Shown here: piece by piece, positions 35,732 to 48,645 of the stretch | Layout of the letters: each line of letters starts with the position of its first letter | Numbering within the stretch: position 1 is the stretch's first letter | Made by a program: the position numbers and the translations under genes | The notes under the pieces: generated by a model | What the model was told of the DNA's origin: nothing | The model's database searches: none | Seen by the model: the letters and a program-made list of their open reading frames with translations, nothing else | Assembly: GCA_963277665.1 (NCBI GenBank) | Contig: OY728143.1 | Location: forward strand, 533,234,394 to 533,298,393 | Length of the DNA stretch: 64,000 nucleotides | Direction: 5' to 3' | Source: Viscum album | Taxonomy: Eukaryota > Streptophyta > Magnoliopsida > Santalales > Viscaceae

Positions 35732-37316
35732 TGAGGGGTGAGGGGCACCTTTAGAAAAGCTAGAAATATTATTTTATAATAAATTCATATTCAGTTTCTA
35801 ATGGATACAAAGTGATTTATTTAAATATTAAGGTGTGGATGGGTCGAAAACCACTCAACCAATTGTATATAGATAGGTTTGGGTCATTATATTAACCCTA
35901 TCTTCCAGTTTTAAATCTTTGTTAATTAGTTTGACACTTACCATGTCACTTTGTATTTTTATATTATATAGTTAATAAACATACTATATACCTCCAAAAG
36001 ACACCCAAGTTGTCCATTAATGATACAAATATCATGATATAGGTCTTTTGGCTGATCATTATATTTTTATGAATTGAATACAAATTAATAATATAATATT
36101 AGTTTTAAAAACCCTTTTATGAAAATTTTGACACTATTCAATAATTGATTTTTGTTAAAGTCTTAAAAACATTATTAATTCGAAAAATATTCATTTAATC
36201 AATCATATAATGTCATATTAAGAAATAAAAGACAAGTATGTCATCAAAACGTTAATATTATATTACTTTCAACATTTATAATACCAATTATTTGATTCTT
36301 TCATTAATAAGGAAAATACTGCATCATTATTGTGTCATAAATAATTTTAAATATTAAATTTCTAAAAAATATAAATAAAATAACATTACGTATGAAATAG
36401 TTTTATCTTGATAATGAATATTTATAGTCCAAAATCATCATATATAACCCTATGTAAAGATTGTTTTTCTAAAAGATATATGCTTATGTCATTTTTGTAT
36501 TTATTTTAACTTAATTAATATAAAGTTTCCCTATCACATACAAGTCGCTCCATGGGGTCCCAAAAATCTTCCCAAATGTGGAAATGGTCGTATATTTATC
36601 AAAAAATAATATTAGGACACGTTTTAGGGTAAATTATTATTATTATAATATTATTTCTTAACCCTTATTTACCAGATTTTCCCTTTAACCATGGTAAATA
36701 AAATTTTTACCGAAGTAATTATTAAAAATGTCTTAAAATAAAAGTTACCTATTTACACAATTTGGATATCCTGATTCCAAATATGGAATCCATTTATCCA
36801 ATTTCATAACACATAAGTGGCCGAAATTAATTTAAAATTAATTCTCGTTGTCAAAACAAAAAGCATGTTATTAAGATATAATAACTATCAAAAGATTGAT
36901 TTTTGTTTATGTCTGGTTTAATTGTGAAATTATGTTCAATGACAAAAATTGTATTAAATGGTGAAAATATATTCTTAATATACTTTAAAACCACTCAAAT
37001 TAATAATTTATCGCTATTAATTATTTTGATTAAAAACTTGTTTTTAATTAAAATTTAGTAATTTCCACTATTCATCAAAATATAAATGTTATCCGAAAAT
37101 TTTCAAAATTTTACCCTAGGCTAATTTTGATATTCAGAATCAAAAAATGAAGTTAATTTTGAGAGATAAAATTTATAGAATTTCAAAAGGTGGGTATTAC
37201 TATTCATAACGGCTAGTTTGATTGGTTGTGGTCTGTGTTAGAACTCGAACTTGCATACAACAAACGCTACAGTATTATTCAAAGGGAAGCATACCGTTGA
37301 AGATTGGGGTGTTACA

Positions 37317-38794
37317 GAACTCCCTTTTTTAAGGAATAATTTTATATAATGATGCTATATTATTTTATAAATTATATATAAAACACCATTTAAATGATAT
37401 AAATTAATGTTTTTTATTATAATGATTTTTAATGATTTTTTTAATGTTATTATCTCATAGGGTCTGTCATTTAATTTTCTAAAAACATATGAGGTCATTT
37501 TATTATGAAATTATATTTTATTGTCTTCCATAAAAATATGTATAACATCCATGTAATAATTCTAAAAAATTATTTATTAATATATCTAAATTTAGATAGG
37601 ATTTTTTTATAATTTTTTTTAATTTTATATTAAAAATATAATTTTTATACTAAATATTCAAATTTATTTATTAACGAAAAAAATAATATTCTGTAGTATC
37701 AAATAAGGAGGCAATGCATTTTTTACCACTATAATAATTATTTTATATTGCCCATCCTTTAAAATATTTACAATTTTATTCATGAAAAACCGAATTCCAA
37801 AATTTTCAAATAATAATGATATTGAAAGTTAATTTTAATGTTATATTTATAAAGGAATGTTTTTAAAAGTTTAGGGTAATACAATATTTCAAAATGGGTT
37901 TTAGAAGAAATGGGTACTTCAAAATATCTAAAAGTTTCATAAGAGAATAAATTATATTTTAATGGGATTAAGTTGAAAATGAATAATTTCATTATTAATG
38001 ATTATGTTATGATTATTGGGAATTGTTTATGAAGATGATTTATATGGTTATTATCCAAGGATTAGTGGTTGGATTATAAACCAGTGACTATTATTCCTAT
38101 TATAAAAAAACATAATGTGGTTATTTTATTTTACATGGACGGTATTATTAATGAAAATAAAATGGTGGGTGGTTCTATTATAAACAAATGATTTCTAGTA
38201 CCACGATATTCATCCAATGCATTAGGTAAACTAGATATAGAAGTTGAGCATTTTTTTATTATATTTGTATGAGTGATATGAATGATTATGTTCTATGTAC
38301 CATAAATGTTTTATGTGTTATCTATATGGGATTTTGATTAATTCATTTTGATATTTTTTGTAATTTCATGTGAAATTTAATTATATCAATTCTCTAAATG
38401 ATCATTGATATTTAGTTTATCATTTCATCAGTTTTCATTTTTTTATTTTATAAGAAAACATTTTTCATCGTTTCTCTATTAGTGATCTTTTTATGCTGAT
38501 CCAATATTTTAAAATTCATTTTAGATTCTTAAATAATGGGTATGGAACATATGTGGTGAAGATGAAATGAATGAATATTTTTCATGAAAGGAATTCATGT
38601 TTTATTTAAACTGCTTTATTTGATTGAAATAATGAACTATAATTTGATGTGTCCACTTTGAATATTTATGGTTTTAATTTTTGAGATATGACTTAGTTTT
38701 CTAAAACTATAATCCTTATAATAACCAATGATATAATATAATTAATTGTTGACCATAAATAAAATTTTATTCTATTTTTAGGTTATGTCTTTAA
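37317..38794 (+). repeat. old LTR relic, + strand (partial)
   Basis: Very AT-rich. Three landmarks match the end of the LTR at 2371-6437 in order: CCAATGCATTAGGT with neighbours (about 38214) like 5807-5820; ATTAGTGATCTTTTTATGCTGATCC (about 38480) like the 6135-6160 region; and TCTAAAACTATAATCC through GGTTATGTCTTTA (about 38700-38793) like 6352-6435. So this is the 3' half of a 5' LTR of an old element. Its left half is not visible, perhaps separated by the array insertion. Confidence 0.6.
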
Positions 38795-40270
38795 TTTTTT
38801 TTATCATATGTATTTTTTGATAAATTTTGATTTTATAATAATGATCATATTACATTGTTATGGGATTTTACATATTGGATATGTTTAAATTATATATACT
38901 TTTATGATTATCATGTTTATTAATATAATATATTTTTGTTTAGAACCGTTTCCCCTAGAGAAAATACGGAAACTGTAGTTCAAATGATCTATAAGGAATA
39001 TAAACATCTAAAATAGAATTCTCAGACAGTAGGAATGTGATAAGAAAATATTTTTTTAGTCAAAGTAGATTATTAATTCACTTTTATATGGTCATTTTAA
39101 CAATGATATTGAGGAACTTGATATACTAATGATGAACATATCTATTAGGGAACATTAAATTATACAACATTATTTAGTATTCACATGATATTCAGATCCA
39201 ATGGTAGCTAATTGATATATAAATTCATTGCATATGATATTTTAATTCTGAGATTTTTATAATGATAGGTGTTAAATCTAACTTGATATTTTTTAAGAGT
39301 GTAGAAGATCGATGGTTCTCTTTAGCTATGAATCGTAGAGTGATAATTAATCATGATTTAATGGAATGAGAATTGTTTTTGGTTATTTTCAACATAAATA
39401 CTGGATTAATTTTTTTAACTACGGATGGAAAAAAATCAATAAATTTAATAAGTATGATGAATATATTATTTCCATGTATTAAGAACATTTTATAGGATTG
39501 GAAATATTAATATTATAGTTTATATGAGAAATTTGAAGTAAATATAATATAGTGTACATAGGGTTAAATCCATTTCTAATAATAACATTGGTCATTAGGG
39601 TATTTATAAATTATCAAAAAAAATTATGATACACTAAAGATAAAGGTTCCAAAAAAATATTTTCCTTAGGATTATAAGGTAAATAAAAGGCCCATGAAAA
39701 AGGAAATGTTGGAATCATCCACATCATAAATTTAATGGTTTTAAAATCATTGTCTATAATATAAGATGTGTGGAAAAATGAATCTATTGAATGTATAAAC
39801 ATAATTTGAAAGTTATTTCAATTAGGTATGTATATTTTTATGCCTCATTAATGCATTGAAATTGACTATATGAATAATTAAATTAAAAAATTAAGATGAT
39901 TTAGTCACAATAGGATTGCTAATTATTCTAGGATATGTCTAAATATAGTCACTATTTGGGGAAATCATGAACATTGAATGATGAATGATGTGAAAAAATA
40001 ATTCTCTAATAATTAATTTAATTTTAGAAAATGAGTGATGTGGGGATACCTATATATCTATTTTAATTAAATTATCCAAACACCATTTTATACTATAGAT
40101 CATCACATTCTCTCATTTCAAATAAATATTATAGTAAATTTGTAATATCACCTCATGAATTTATGATGAAAAATTTGTTTTAAACTATATAATGAATTAT
40201 TAAATTAATAATATTTTATATGAATGATACTATTGTCATTAGTGTGTTTTAATCACAAAAAATCATGTTA
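38795..40270. other. AT-rich stretch, presumed decayed leader and gag
   Basis: By position between the LTR relic and the protease relic this should hold leader and gag, but I could not recognise capsid or zinc-knuckle motifs. Confidence 0.35.
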
Positions 40271-40378
40271 GATATTCCATAGTAGATATTTATTTCATTA
40301 TTTGAATGGATTATATTTTTATTTATCATGATGATATATATTTTAGATTTAGAAATGTTATGTTTAAAGAATTCATGC
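40271..40378 (+). pseudogene. decayed aspartic protease C-terminus
   Basis: MDYIFIYHDDIYFRFRNVMFK (residues from 40306) aligns without gaps to the retropepsin C-terminal region that in the younger elements reads GMDW...SDHDAMI..KKKEV. The preceding Gly codon is a stop. The catalytic DSG is not visible. Confidence 0.6.
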
Positions 40379-40551
40379 TTTTTTACACTTACAAAGAATT
40401 TGAGAAATTGAATATATATAGAATTGAATGTTACATAGATATTTTAGGAGAAATGATGGAAAAATTAAAACTAGTAATGTTCCATTAATGATGAAAAATG
40501 TTGTTGTTTTTATGGATTATTTTTCTACTATTATTCATTTTTTGGGAACAT

Positions 40552-41385
40552 GAGTTTACTATTGAAATAGTGCATGATGTTAAATTTATTTTTCAACCCC
40601 CATATCGAATGACTCAATTTGAACATTTTTAATTGAAAAAGAAATTATAGGATTTTTTTTATAAAGGATCCATTCACTCAAAATAATGAACATTCAGTTC
40701 TATAGTATTGTTTTTAATAGACATATCTATCAATGATACTTTTCCATGACTATAAGAACATTAAATAAAATCACATTTATGAACACAAATCTTTTTATTA
40801 ATTTTGATTATTTATTTGATCAATTCCAATGAGAATAATATTTTTAACATTTTGATCTCAATTTAGGGATATACATGTAATGTGTGAAGGAAGTAGATAT
40901 TACAAAGCCTACATGTCAGAATAATTTTTTTAAATATTGGTTTTTTCGTTAGTTTCATGGGGTTATTTAACGATCCTTCATTATTTATAGATCTTATGAA
41001 AATATATTTCCATAAATTCTAAATTATTATATTTAGTATTTAAATTTAGAAAAAAAAATTATATTCTAATTATTAAGAGGAGAAAAACTGAAACAGAATG
41101 ATTATTTTTCAAACTGATTATGAAAATAAATGACTTGGAAAACTTGTTTAGTGATAATTTTTGTTGAAACAAGTTTATTTAATGGTCATGTTATTTTTAA
41201 TTAATGAATAAATTTTCATAATAATTTTTTTGATGAATGAAGAATATCCACAAATATCATACTGATTAATATTATTTTATATTGGTAGGCTACTAATTAA
41301 ATAATGTTAAAAAACTAAAATTTTTCTATCCCACTAACTATGGGTTTAGAGATGTTTTTTTATTTCTTTTGATAATCTTGGATGA
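40552..41385 (+). pseudogene. decayed chromovirus reverse transcriptase
   Basis: A chain of motifs in correct order and spacing: EFTIEIV and PPYRMTQFE (40552-40623), NKITFMN (about 40760), FDYLFDQFQ (about 40805), HFDLNLG (SKIDLSSG equivalent, about 40850), then 25 codons with stops to GLFNDPSLFIDLM (40960-41000), YSNY-stop-EE (about 41070) and PLTMGLEMFFYF (about 41330, the TTVTEVRSFL equivalent). The catalytic aspartates of the FIDD box are not recognisable. The lack of net indels over ~60 codons alongside numerous stops shows mutation mainly by base substitution. Confidence 0.7.
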
Positions 41386-44300
41386 TTTAGTTGTAAAGTT
41401 AAATTGGTTAGAGAAGGGGTTGTTTTAAATGATAGAGGGGTGGAATAATATTAATTAATATTTTCTAAACATAAAAAGAGGTGAATTATTTAGATATTAT
41501 CTGATATTACCTCGTTATTTATCATATATATCTTAATGTAACAATTATCATTGTGATGAATTTTTTCTATTGTATCTTATCATTATAGTGGATAATAAAA
41601 TAAAATAGTTTTAAAAGATTTATATCCTAATAAAAATTATGAAATATAGTTCACATTATTCATTTTATGAACATCATTAAAAATAATTTAATTATAATAA
41701 TGCATTGTATGAAAAATTAATTTTTAATATTATTTTTCTAAAGAATTTTCCGTATTCAGAGCCTAGTAGATAAGTATAAATTTCTTTTAATAATATTTTT
41801 TGTATATATTAAAAATATATTTAATCATTTTCAATATTCCTAACTAAATATATTATATTATTATTAAAAAATTCCATATTTTTGGGGGAAGGTATTCCAT
41901 TAAATAAATAAAATAATAAAGATACTAATAAATATACATTCAGTTTTAAATTTTTATTATTTATATAATAGTAATTAATAAAATAAACTAATGTCAACAA
42001 TTTTAAATAATTTTGATTTTTTTACTAAAAATACTAATGAGATCGTATATTGATATAATACTTATTGTTTTATTTCAAAATAACATCTAATTAAAAATTC
42101 CATCTAGACATCCCCCTATGTTAGAAGGTTAATATAATAAATTATTGTAGTTGTGGTTTTTTTTCAGATTGAATAAATATTTTTTTTATTTATAAAATAT
42201 TTATCTTCACTCATTAATTTTAAGTCTAAATATATTACTATCAAAACTCATGCATTGTAAAATGATCCTTATAAAGAAGATTTATATATTTTTTAAATTA
42301 TTACACTTTCTCTAGAATATTCATATGTCTATTTCTTCTTTTTAGATCATACAATTAAAATTATATATCATAAGATAAAACTTATTTTTTAAAAAATATA
42401 TGTATAACACGGTTTATTTTTATTCGATTTCTAAAATAATATTAAACAAATTAACAATTGAAGAGATTAAAATTACAAACTTATGGGGGTACTAACACTA
42501 ACCAAGATAAATAAATAACATTTTCATAGTTTTCTTTTATCTCATTATTGATTATATATGATTTTTTTCTTAACATATTCATGTACTCTGAAATAAAAAA
42601 GTATTTAATTCCTTCATAATTGTTAATTAAAGTATTTTTAATCATCCAATGTATATCCCATAATTGTGTAAAAATATTTTTCAAATTATCCACTATTATT
42701 ATACAAAAAATATAGATCGAATAATTATTGAGAAAACATTTTTTATAATTATTTTACATTAGTTAATAATATATAGATCTTCGAAAAAATTATTATATCT
42801 ATACAAGGATATCAATTCAAGGAAATAATACAACTGTTTTTTTACAAAAAAAATTTAGTCATATTCCCATATTTACGTTTTTCATTAAGTATCCAATAGA
42901 GTATTATGTTATTAATTTCCAATAATAATAAAATCCAGATTTTTTTAATATATTATTAATCCAATAGTCAATTATAGTTATAAACCCATTATTTAAGTTT
43001 TAATTTATCCAAAAAAGTCTACTTCATATAAATTAATATAAATTAATGAAAAATTATACATTTAATTTGGCAAAATAACCATAATTTCTAGGCTGTAAAA
43101 TTAAATACCAAAACTATAGTAATCATATACCTTAATCATGTATTCTTCAAAAATCACAATAATTATCTACCAAAATATCATTAATCACCATAAATTCTAA
43201 TTATATAAGTCTTTTCATGGGTATCCATTAATTTAAAATTTTGATTAAATTTAATATTATAAACCCATGATGGAATTTTCAACTCACATTTTATCATAAT
43301 TTGAAAAAATCATTAACTATAATTTCATTAAAATAATATTTTAATACCTAAAACGAATCATCTACCCTAGAATCCCAGATCCTCTATGAGAATAATAATT
43401 ATTACATAATCGATTGAAAAGATTCAATGTCATCTATAATAAAACATTAATAAATAAATCTTGAAAAAAAATTAGTTACTCACATACACATCCAAAACAA
43501 TTTATGAATAAATTTTAACAGAGTTTTAAATAACCTTAATTAAAAAAAAGTCATATCCTTTCAATACAATGTGAATTATTATTATTAAACCATGGATTAC
43601 ATATTTACTCGTATGTCTTCAATGTATCTCACAATGTTAGCCCACATTATACATATCACAAAATAGGATATATAATACTCTAGCTCATAAACCACAGACA
43701 AGTGAAAAATTTAAAGTATGATAAAAAACTCACTATTTGTGGCAGTGTAGAGTATAATCTATGTAGGAGTATATAATGCATGAATAATATGCAATGAATA
43801 AATAATTATCTATGAAAAGATTCATATAATTTATAACATGAGAATGTGATATATCCATTGATTATATAATAATTAAAATAACATGATGGGATATAATAAA
43901 TTATTTAATTGTGATAAAATACATAAGTCTATGAATCATAGTCATACCATCAAGGATTCATGACACGATATAAAAAATTAAGGAGTATTTATTACTTAAA
44001 ATAACAATGATACAATATCTAATGTGTTGTATCAATTTATCATGGTTCAATATACATTAAGTTCCAACCAGTTACTAATTACACCCAAAAAATTCATTAT
44101 ATGTAGTAATGAAAGAAATAAATTAAATTAAAAACCTTACACATTTTGACATTAAAAATAGAAGTGATATTAAACTTATACATATTTTCACTTTTTATCT
44201 AGTCAATAAATGTAATATATTTATTATTGATATTAATTAATACTAATACCATATATAGTAATGGGAACATGAGTATGATAATACTAGAGAAAACAATATA

Positions 44301-45000
44301 GATGGGGTTCTCCATTCACACACTCAATATTGATACATTAAAAACATGTTCATTAACAATTTTTTATACAATGTTGGATGAAAATATCATTATTTTCAAA
44401 ATTAAAATATTTATAAAATTAAATTTCACAAACAATGATATATGTGAACTATTTATTTATTTTCGTCTTTTAGGATATTTTAATTCGGAATCTTATTTTA
44501 TGATACATGTTAGTGTTTATAAGTGTTTTAGCCACACTCTATACTCATCAAAAAATTTCATTAGTAAAACATATCATTATAACATGAGGATATAATTAAT
44601 AAGGTATTTGTGCGATAAATCTAATTATTAGGAAAACCATATCATAATGTTATCCAAGATAATACGGTATGTAAATTTAAAAATGTATATAGGGGAGAAA
44701 TTTTCTATTAAATGATCCTACCCTATTAAATGTTATCCATATATCCAAGTGTTAGTAAATTTATCTCATGTGATCAAAAAATTACCATTTGATAAGAGTT
44801 TGAGGTTACAACAATGAAACATGGAGTATAATTCAATGAATATGACCTATAATTGTGATATATGTAAAATAAATTATAACATTTTAAATAATGAAAATTA
44901 GATGATGTCAAAACATAGTTTAATAAAAAATGACATTAAAAATAATTTCTTCACACCATCATGTTAAAATTAAAATATTTAGAATCATATTACTTTCCAA
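41386..45000. other. AT-rich DNA, no gene recognised
   Basis: RNase H, integrase and a 3' LTR of the old + strand element would be expected here. I found no convincing motif in either strand. All open frames are short and AT-driven. Confidence 0.4.
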
Positions 45001-45370
45001 TCAAGTAAAAATACCTACATGATCATGATTGTGATGTATCGTTTGAAAAATATATACATGATCATGTCAATAAAAAATCACAAAAAACGCCATATGTGGT
45101 CATGATCATACATAATAATGTAAAATATATATATATGATATTGAAAAATTAAAATAATGTGAAAAAATTATTTATATGATCATGTCTAATAATAATCTGG
45201 TGAACAAAGAGTTACACAATCATGTCCACAAAAAATCCTTTCAACAAAGTTATATTCGGTCAGGTGTACAAATAATCTTGTAAATAAATCTACATATGTT
45301 CTTATAGATAGTTAGCCAAGAGAAATATAATAACATGATCATGTCCACACACATAATTATTTTATAATTT
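45000..45370. repeat. degenerate tandem repeat with ATCATGTC core
   Basis: A unit of about 40 bases of the form ATGATCATGTCNA-AAAAATC-TTTGAACAAAG-TTATA recurs with many changes near 45058, 45178, 45220 and 45260. More distant copies lie near 45018 and 45098. Confidence 0.5.
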
Positions 45371-48300
45371 GAAAGAATAAATAACAAATTTGTTACATAG
45401 ATATATATATTTCCCCACCTACATATCATCCTTCCATACGTGGGCCACCAGAAAATAATCATTTATCAAATCATAATAAACACACAAAATGGAAAATGGG
45501 TCTCACAAAAGTAAATGATTTTATATTTATGATTAATCTCAATAATATAAAATACTTATACATAAAATCCAATCAATAAAATAAAATTATTTATCTTATC
45601 ATTTATATGGCAGTTCAGGAAAAATAACAAATATTGAAATAATTTTATTAGAGATAAGGATACAAATTATATCAAAATCATATAGTACTTTTAAAGAATG
45701 TGATTTTAAAATTAATGTTCATGATAAATTTATAGGTTATTATAAAGGGTCATTTTCTCTGACCCCACATTTTCTACATTTCAAAATATGGAAATCTTTT
45801 TTTTAATATTTGGAATGAAATAAAAATAAAGAATACCTATATAAGATATAATTTTTTAAAGGGTGTCTTGAAATATTTTTAAAAAAATTACAATATAAAA
45901 AACAGTGACAATAATATATAATTGAAAATAAAAAATATAAAAAATATTATATTATATTAAAATATAAAATATTATATTTAAAATCTATTTGGTACTTTTT
46001 TGTTATATTAAAATAAAACTATGGAACACCCACATCGAACAAAACTAATAGAAGATAATTTTGAATTTTACTAAAGGGACAAATTATAGTTATGTGTGAT
46101 TCCACCAATATTTTATTTTTAAATTCAAAAGATATAAATTAATGGATGTTAAAATGGTTACATAGAGGAAAAATCATCATTAAATATATTTTTCATTATT
46201 CATAATAATCTAAAAAGTTTTAGGCTATGAAATTCATCACTCAGAATGATTCGATGGAAAATGTATTTTTACCCTGGAGAGAAATATGTTGTAATATAAA
46301 ATATCTTCAGTTTGAAGAAACCATTTTTATAAGAAAATAATTCATGATGAATCATTATAAATCTAATATATTTATTTTTAGTTATAAATATACATTATGA
46401 ATTATGAAAAACATTAATAAAAATCCCATGAATGAGAAAAAATGACATAAAATTTCGAGTGAAATAACTGGTACTTATTAATGATATGTTATATATTACA
46501 GGTATTATATAAACCATATATATTAAGAATGGTTTTCAAAGAAATCAAGTATCAAATAAAAGAAATTAAGATTAAACACATTAAAATTGTATTCTGGCAA
46601 ACGTGAATTCACTCTAACCTCTTACATGTAAACATAAAATTTAAATTATGTATTTATAAAGAGTATTTCAACGGTAATTTTTTATTGATTTTTATTAAAG
46701 TTGTTATCATTTTTAGTTTTTCTCTATTATCAATGTTTTATATTGTTACAGGGTAATCATGATTGTGTAGAAATATTTTCAAAATAGATTTATTATAAAG
46801 AATCCATCTCTCAAATTGATGTATTAAAAAAATTAGTAAATGATTTTAAAATTTTGTCATTAAATTATTATTTTCGATTTCATTAGGAAAAATACATGAA
46901 TATTGTCCATGAAATGGTTGTTCTGATAAACTAGTTCATTCGCATTTGATGATATAAAGGTGATATAATGATAAATATGTACAAAATTATTAACACCTTT
47001 ACAGTATCATCACATTATATAAAATAAATAATTATTAAACTAAATTATAGTAGATAACATATGATTATCATTCATGTATAAAACAATATAACATCATTCA
47101 TGTAGGTGGTACCAACTTATCCATAAAAGAGAGTTTCATAATGATTTTTCAATTAAAGAATGTTTTTATATATTTATAATTAAACATTTATATTATCCAA
47201 AATATTTCATAAACAAAATTTATATTCATTTAATTAATTATAATAGTAATCAATTAATGATAGTGATGGAAATCGACAACACATTCATAAAAGGTAATCC
47301 ATATTAACAATGATTAATAACAACATTTATAAATTAATGTTATATAATATAGTTATATAATAATTTAAAAATTTATAATTTCCATTAGGAAATATTTATA
47401 ACCACAATTCATTAAATAATTCATTATTACAAATATTCAGTTGTTAGGATGAAAAATTGAAGGCATCATTTCATGGAGGGGCAGCCTATCATACGTAAGA
47501 TTAACATAATTTCATTTATATAAAAAACGGGTAATTAATAGAAAAAATTTGTTACAATTATATAAAAAAAATTAGTATTATAATAATATCTATTTTATTT
47601 TATAAATATGATTTAGATTGTTCTGGATATTAAATAATATGATAAAAATGTTAACTATTATATGATACTCATATAATGAAGGTGATTTTTTTATTGAATG
47701 TCTCCTTAGAAATTAAGTTTTTAGGTTAACTAATTGATAAAATATTATATTGATCTAAAGATGATATTATATGAGGATAAAAAAAATAGTTTCATAATAA
47801 AATTTAATGGAATAAGGGTTTCATTAAGTCGTGGATGTTTTCTGATAGTCAGGTGAATAAAAGAAAAAAATTTTGAGTACCAATTCATTTTAAAAAAATT
47901 CTTGACATTAATTAATGGTTAATGCCTAAAAAGTGAAATATAATTAATTTTAGGGTGATTTTACACCCCTAAATACTTCTTTTAATTTTGTAGTAATATA
48001 TGACATGAATATCACAGATTTAAGTGGGTAATAGTTATGTATCCTATGATGGGCCATCACTAAGACACCATATGATATGGTAACCAAATATAGTCCAAGA
48101 TAGAGGATAGATTAAACACCTTGACTATTTTTAGTACATGAAATTTACTATTTTTTTTACTGTTGGTTAATATATATATGGGTCATGCTTTTTTCATCGA
48201 GAAACTGTTGTGAACCATACAGCCCAATCTGGTGATTGGGGAAACCTGTGACTATTTCAGTCATTATTTGGGTGAAATTAATTCAATAAGGAAAGCTCAT

Positions 48301-48640
48301 GATATAACTTCATAGATAAATAGATAGACTATCGTTACTAATAGTAGTAAAACATTCTCCTCCTTGTATATTGAGGATATGAGACACGACTGTGTTTCTA
48401 CTCATATTCACGTGTCATGTGAGTGTGGTCTAACATGCCAATGATGAGAACATATGACGTTCAAGGGACTTGGTTAAATAAAATTTATAGGTCAAGTGAT
48501 ACAAGGAACATGGACTATATTAAACTTTATATTCATTTTTAAGGGTTATATATTGAGGGAAAATGAAATAAAAAACATATTTTGGGAAGGAGGATAATTT
48601 TAAAGACGGTCTTGGAGAATATTGGATGAGATTAATGATA
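45371..48640. other. AT-rich DNA, no gene recognised
   Basis: Decayed non-coding DNA. The last ~700 bases (47940-48640) are less AT-rich than the rest. If the element at 48646-55452 is a simple insertion, this end was once continuous with 55453 and may be part of the old LTR recognised there. Confidence 0.4.
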
Positions 48641-48645
48641 TGAGT
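48641..48645. repeat. probable target-site duplication, left (TGAGT)
   Basis: TGAGT before the LTR, compared with AGAGT after the other LTR (55453-55457): four of five bases agree. Confidence 0.6.

Larger units (their letters stand above)
6438..37316 (-). mobile_element. tandem chromovirus array: LTR-internal-LTR-internal-LTR
   Basis: Three LTRs in the same - strand orientation alternate with two internal regions: LTR 6438-8442 (truncated), internal 8443-13453, LTR 13454-17216, internal 17217-33553, LTR 33554-37316. Each internal region has a PPT at its left edge and a PBS at its right edge. The middle LTR serves as 5' LTR of one unit and 3' LTR of the next. The complete LTRs are both 3763 bp, and the internals are both 5011 bp after removing the 11.3 kb CACTA insert and one TGA. 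Unequal or ectopic recombination between LTRs is the usual explanation. No duplicated target site could be checked because the left end is cut. Confidence 0.85.
33554..37316 (-). repeat. 5' LTR of array unit 2 (3763 bp)
   Basis: Left edge TGTAACACCCCGACCCC next to the PBS, right edge GGGGTGTTACA at 37316 followed by unrelated sequence with no PPT, so this is the outer 5' LTR. It carries a TATA box at 35724-35731 (- strand) and two hairpin copies, one decayed. Confidence 0.85.

Noticed and set aside
39614..39802. Short open frames in 37.3-48.6 kb (for example 37780-37992, 39614-39802, 44302-44595)
   Set aside because: Composition-driven Phe/Ile/Tyr/Asn-rich frames with no family resemblance. 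Only the protease and RT relics there gave ordered motif matches.
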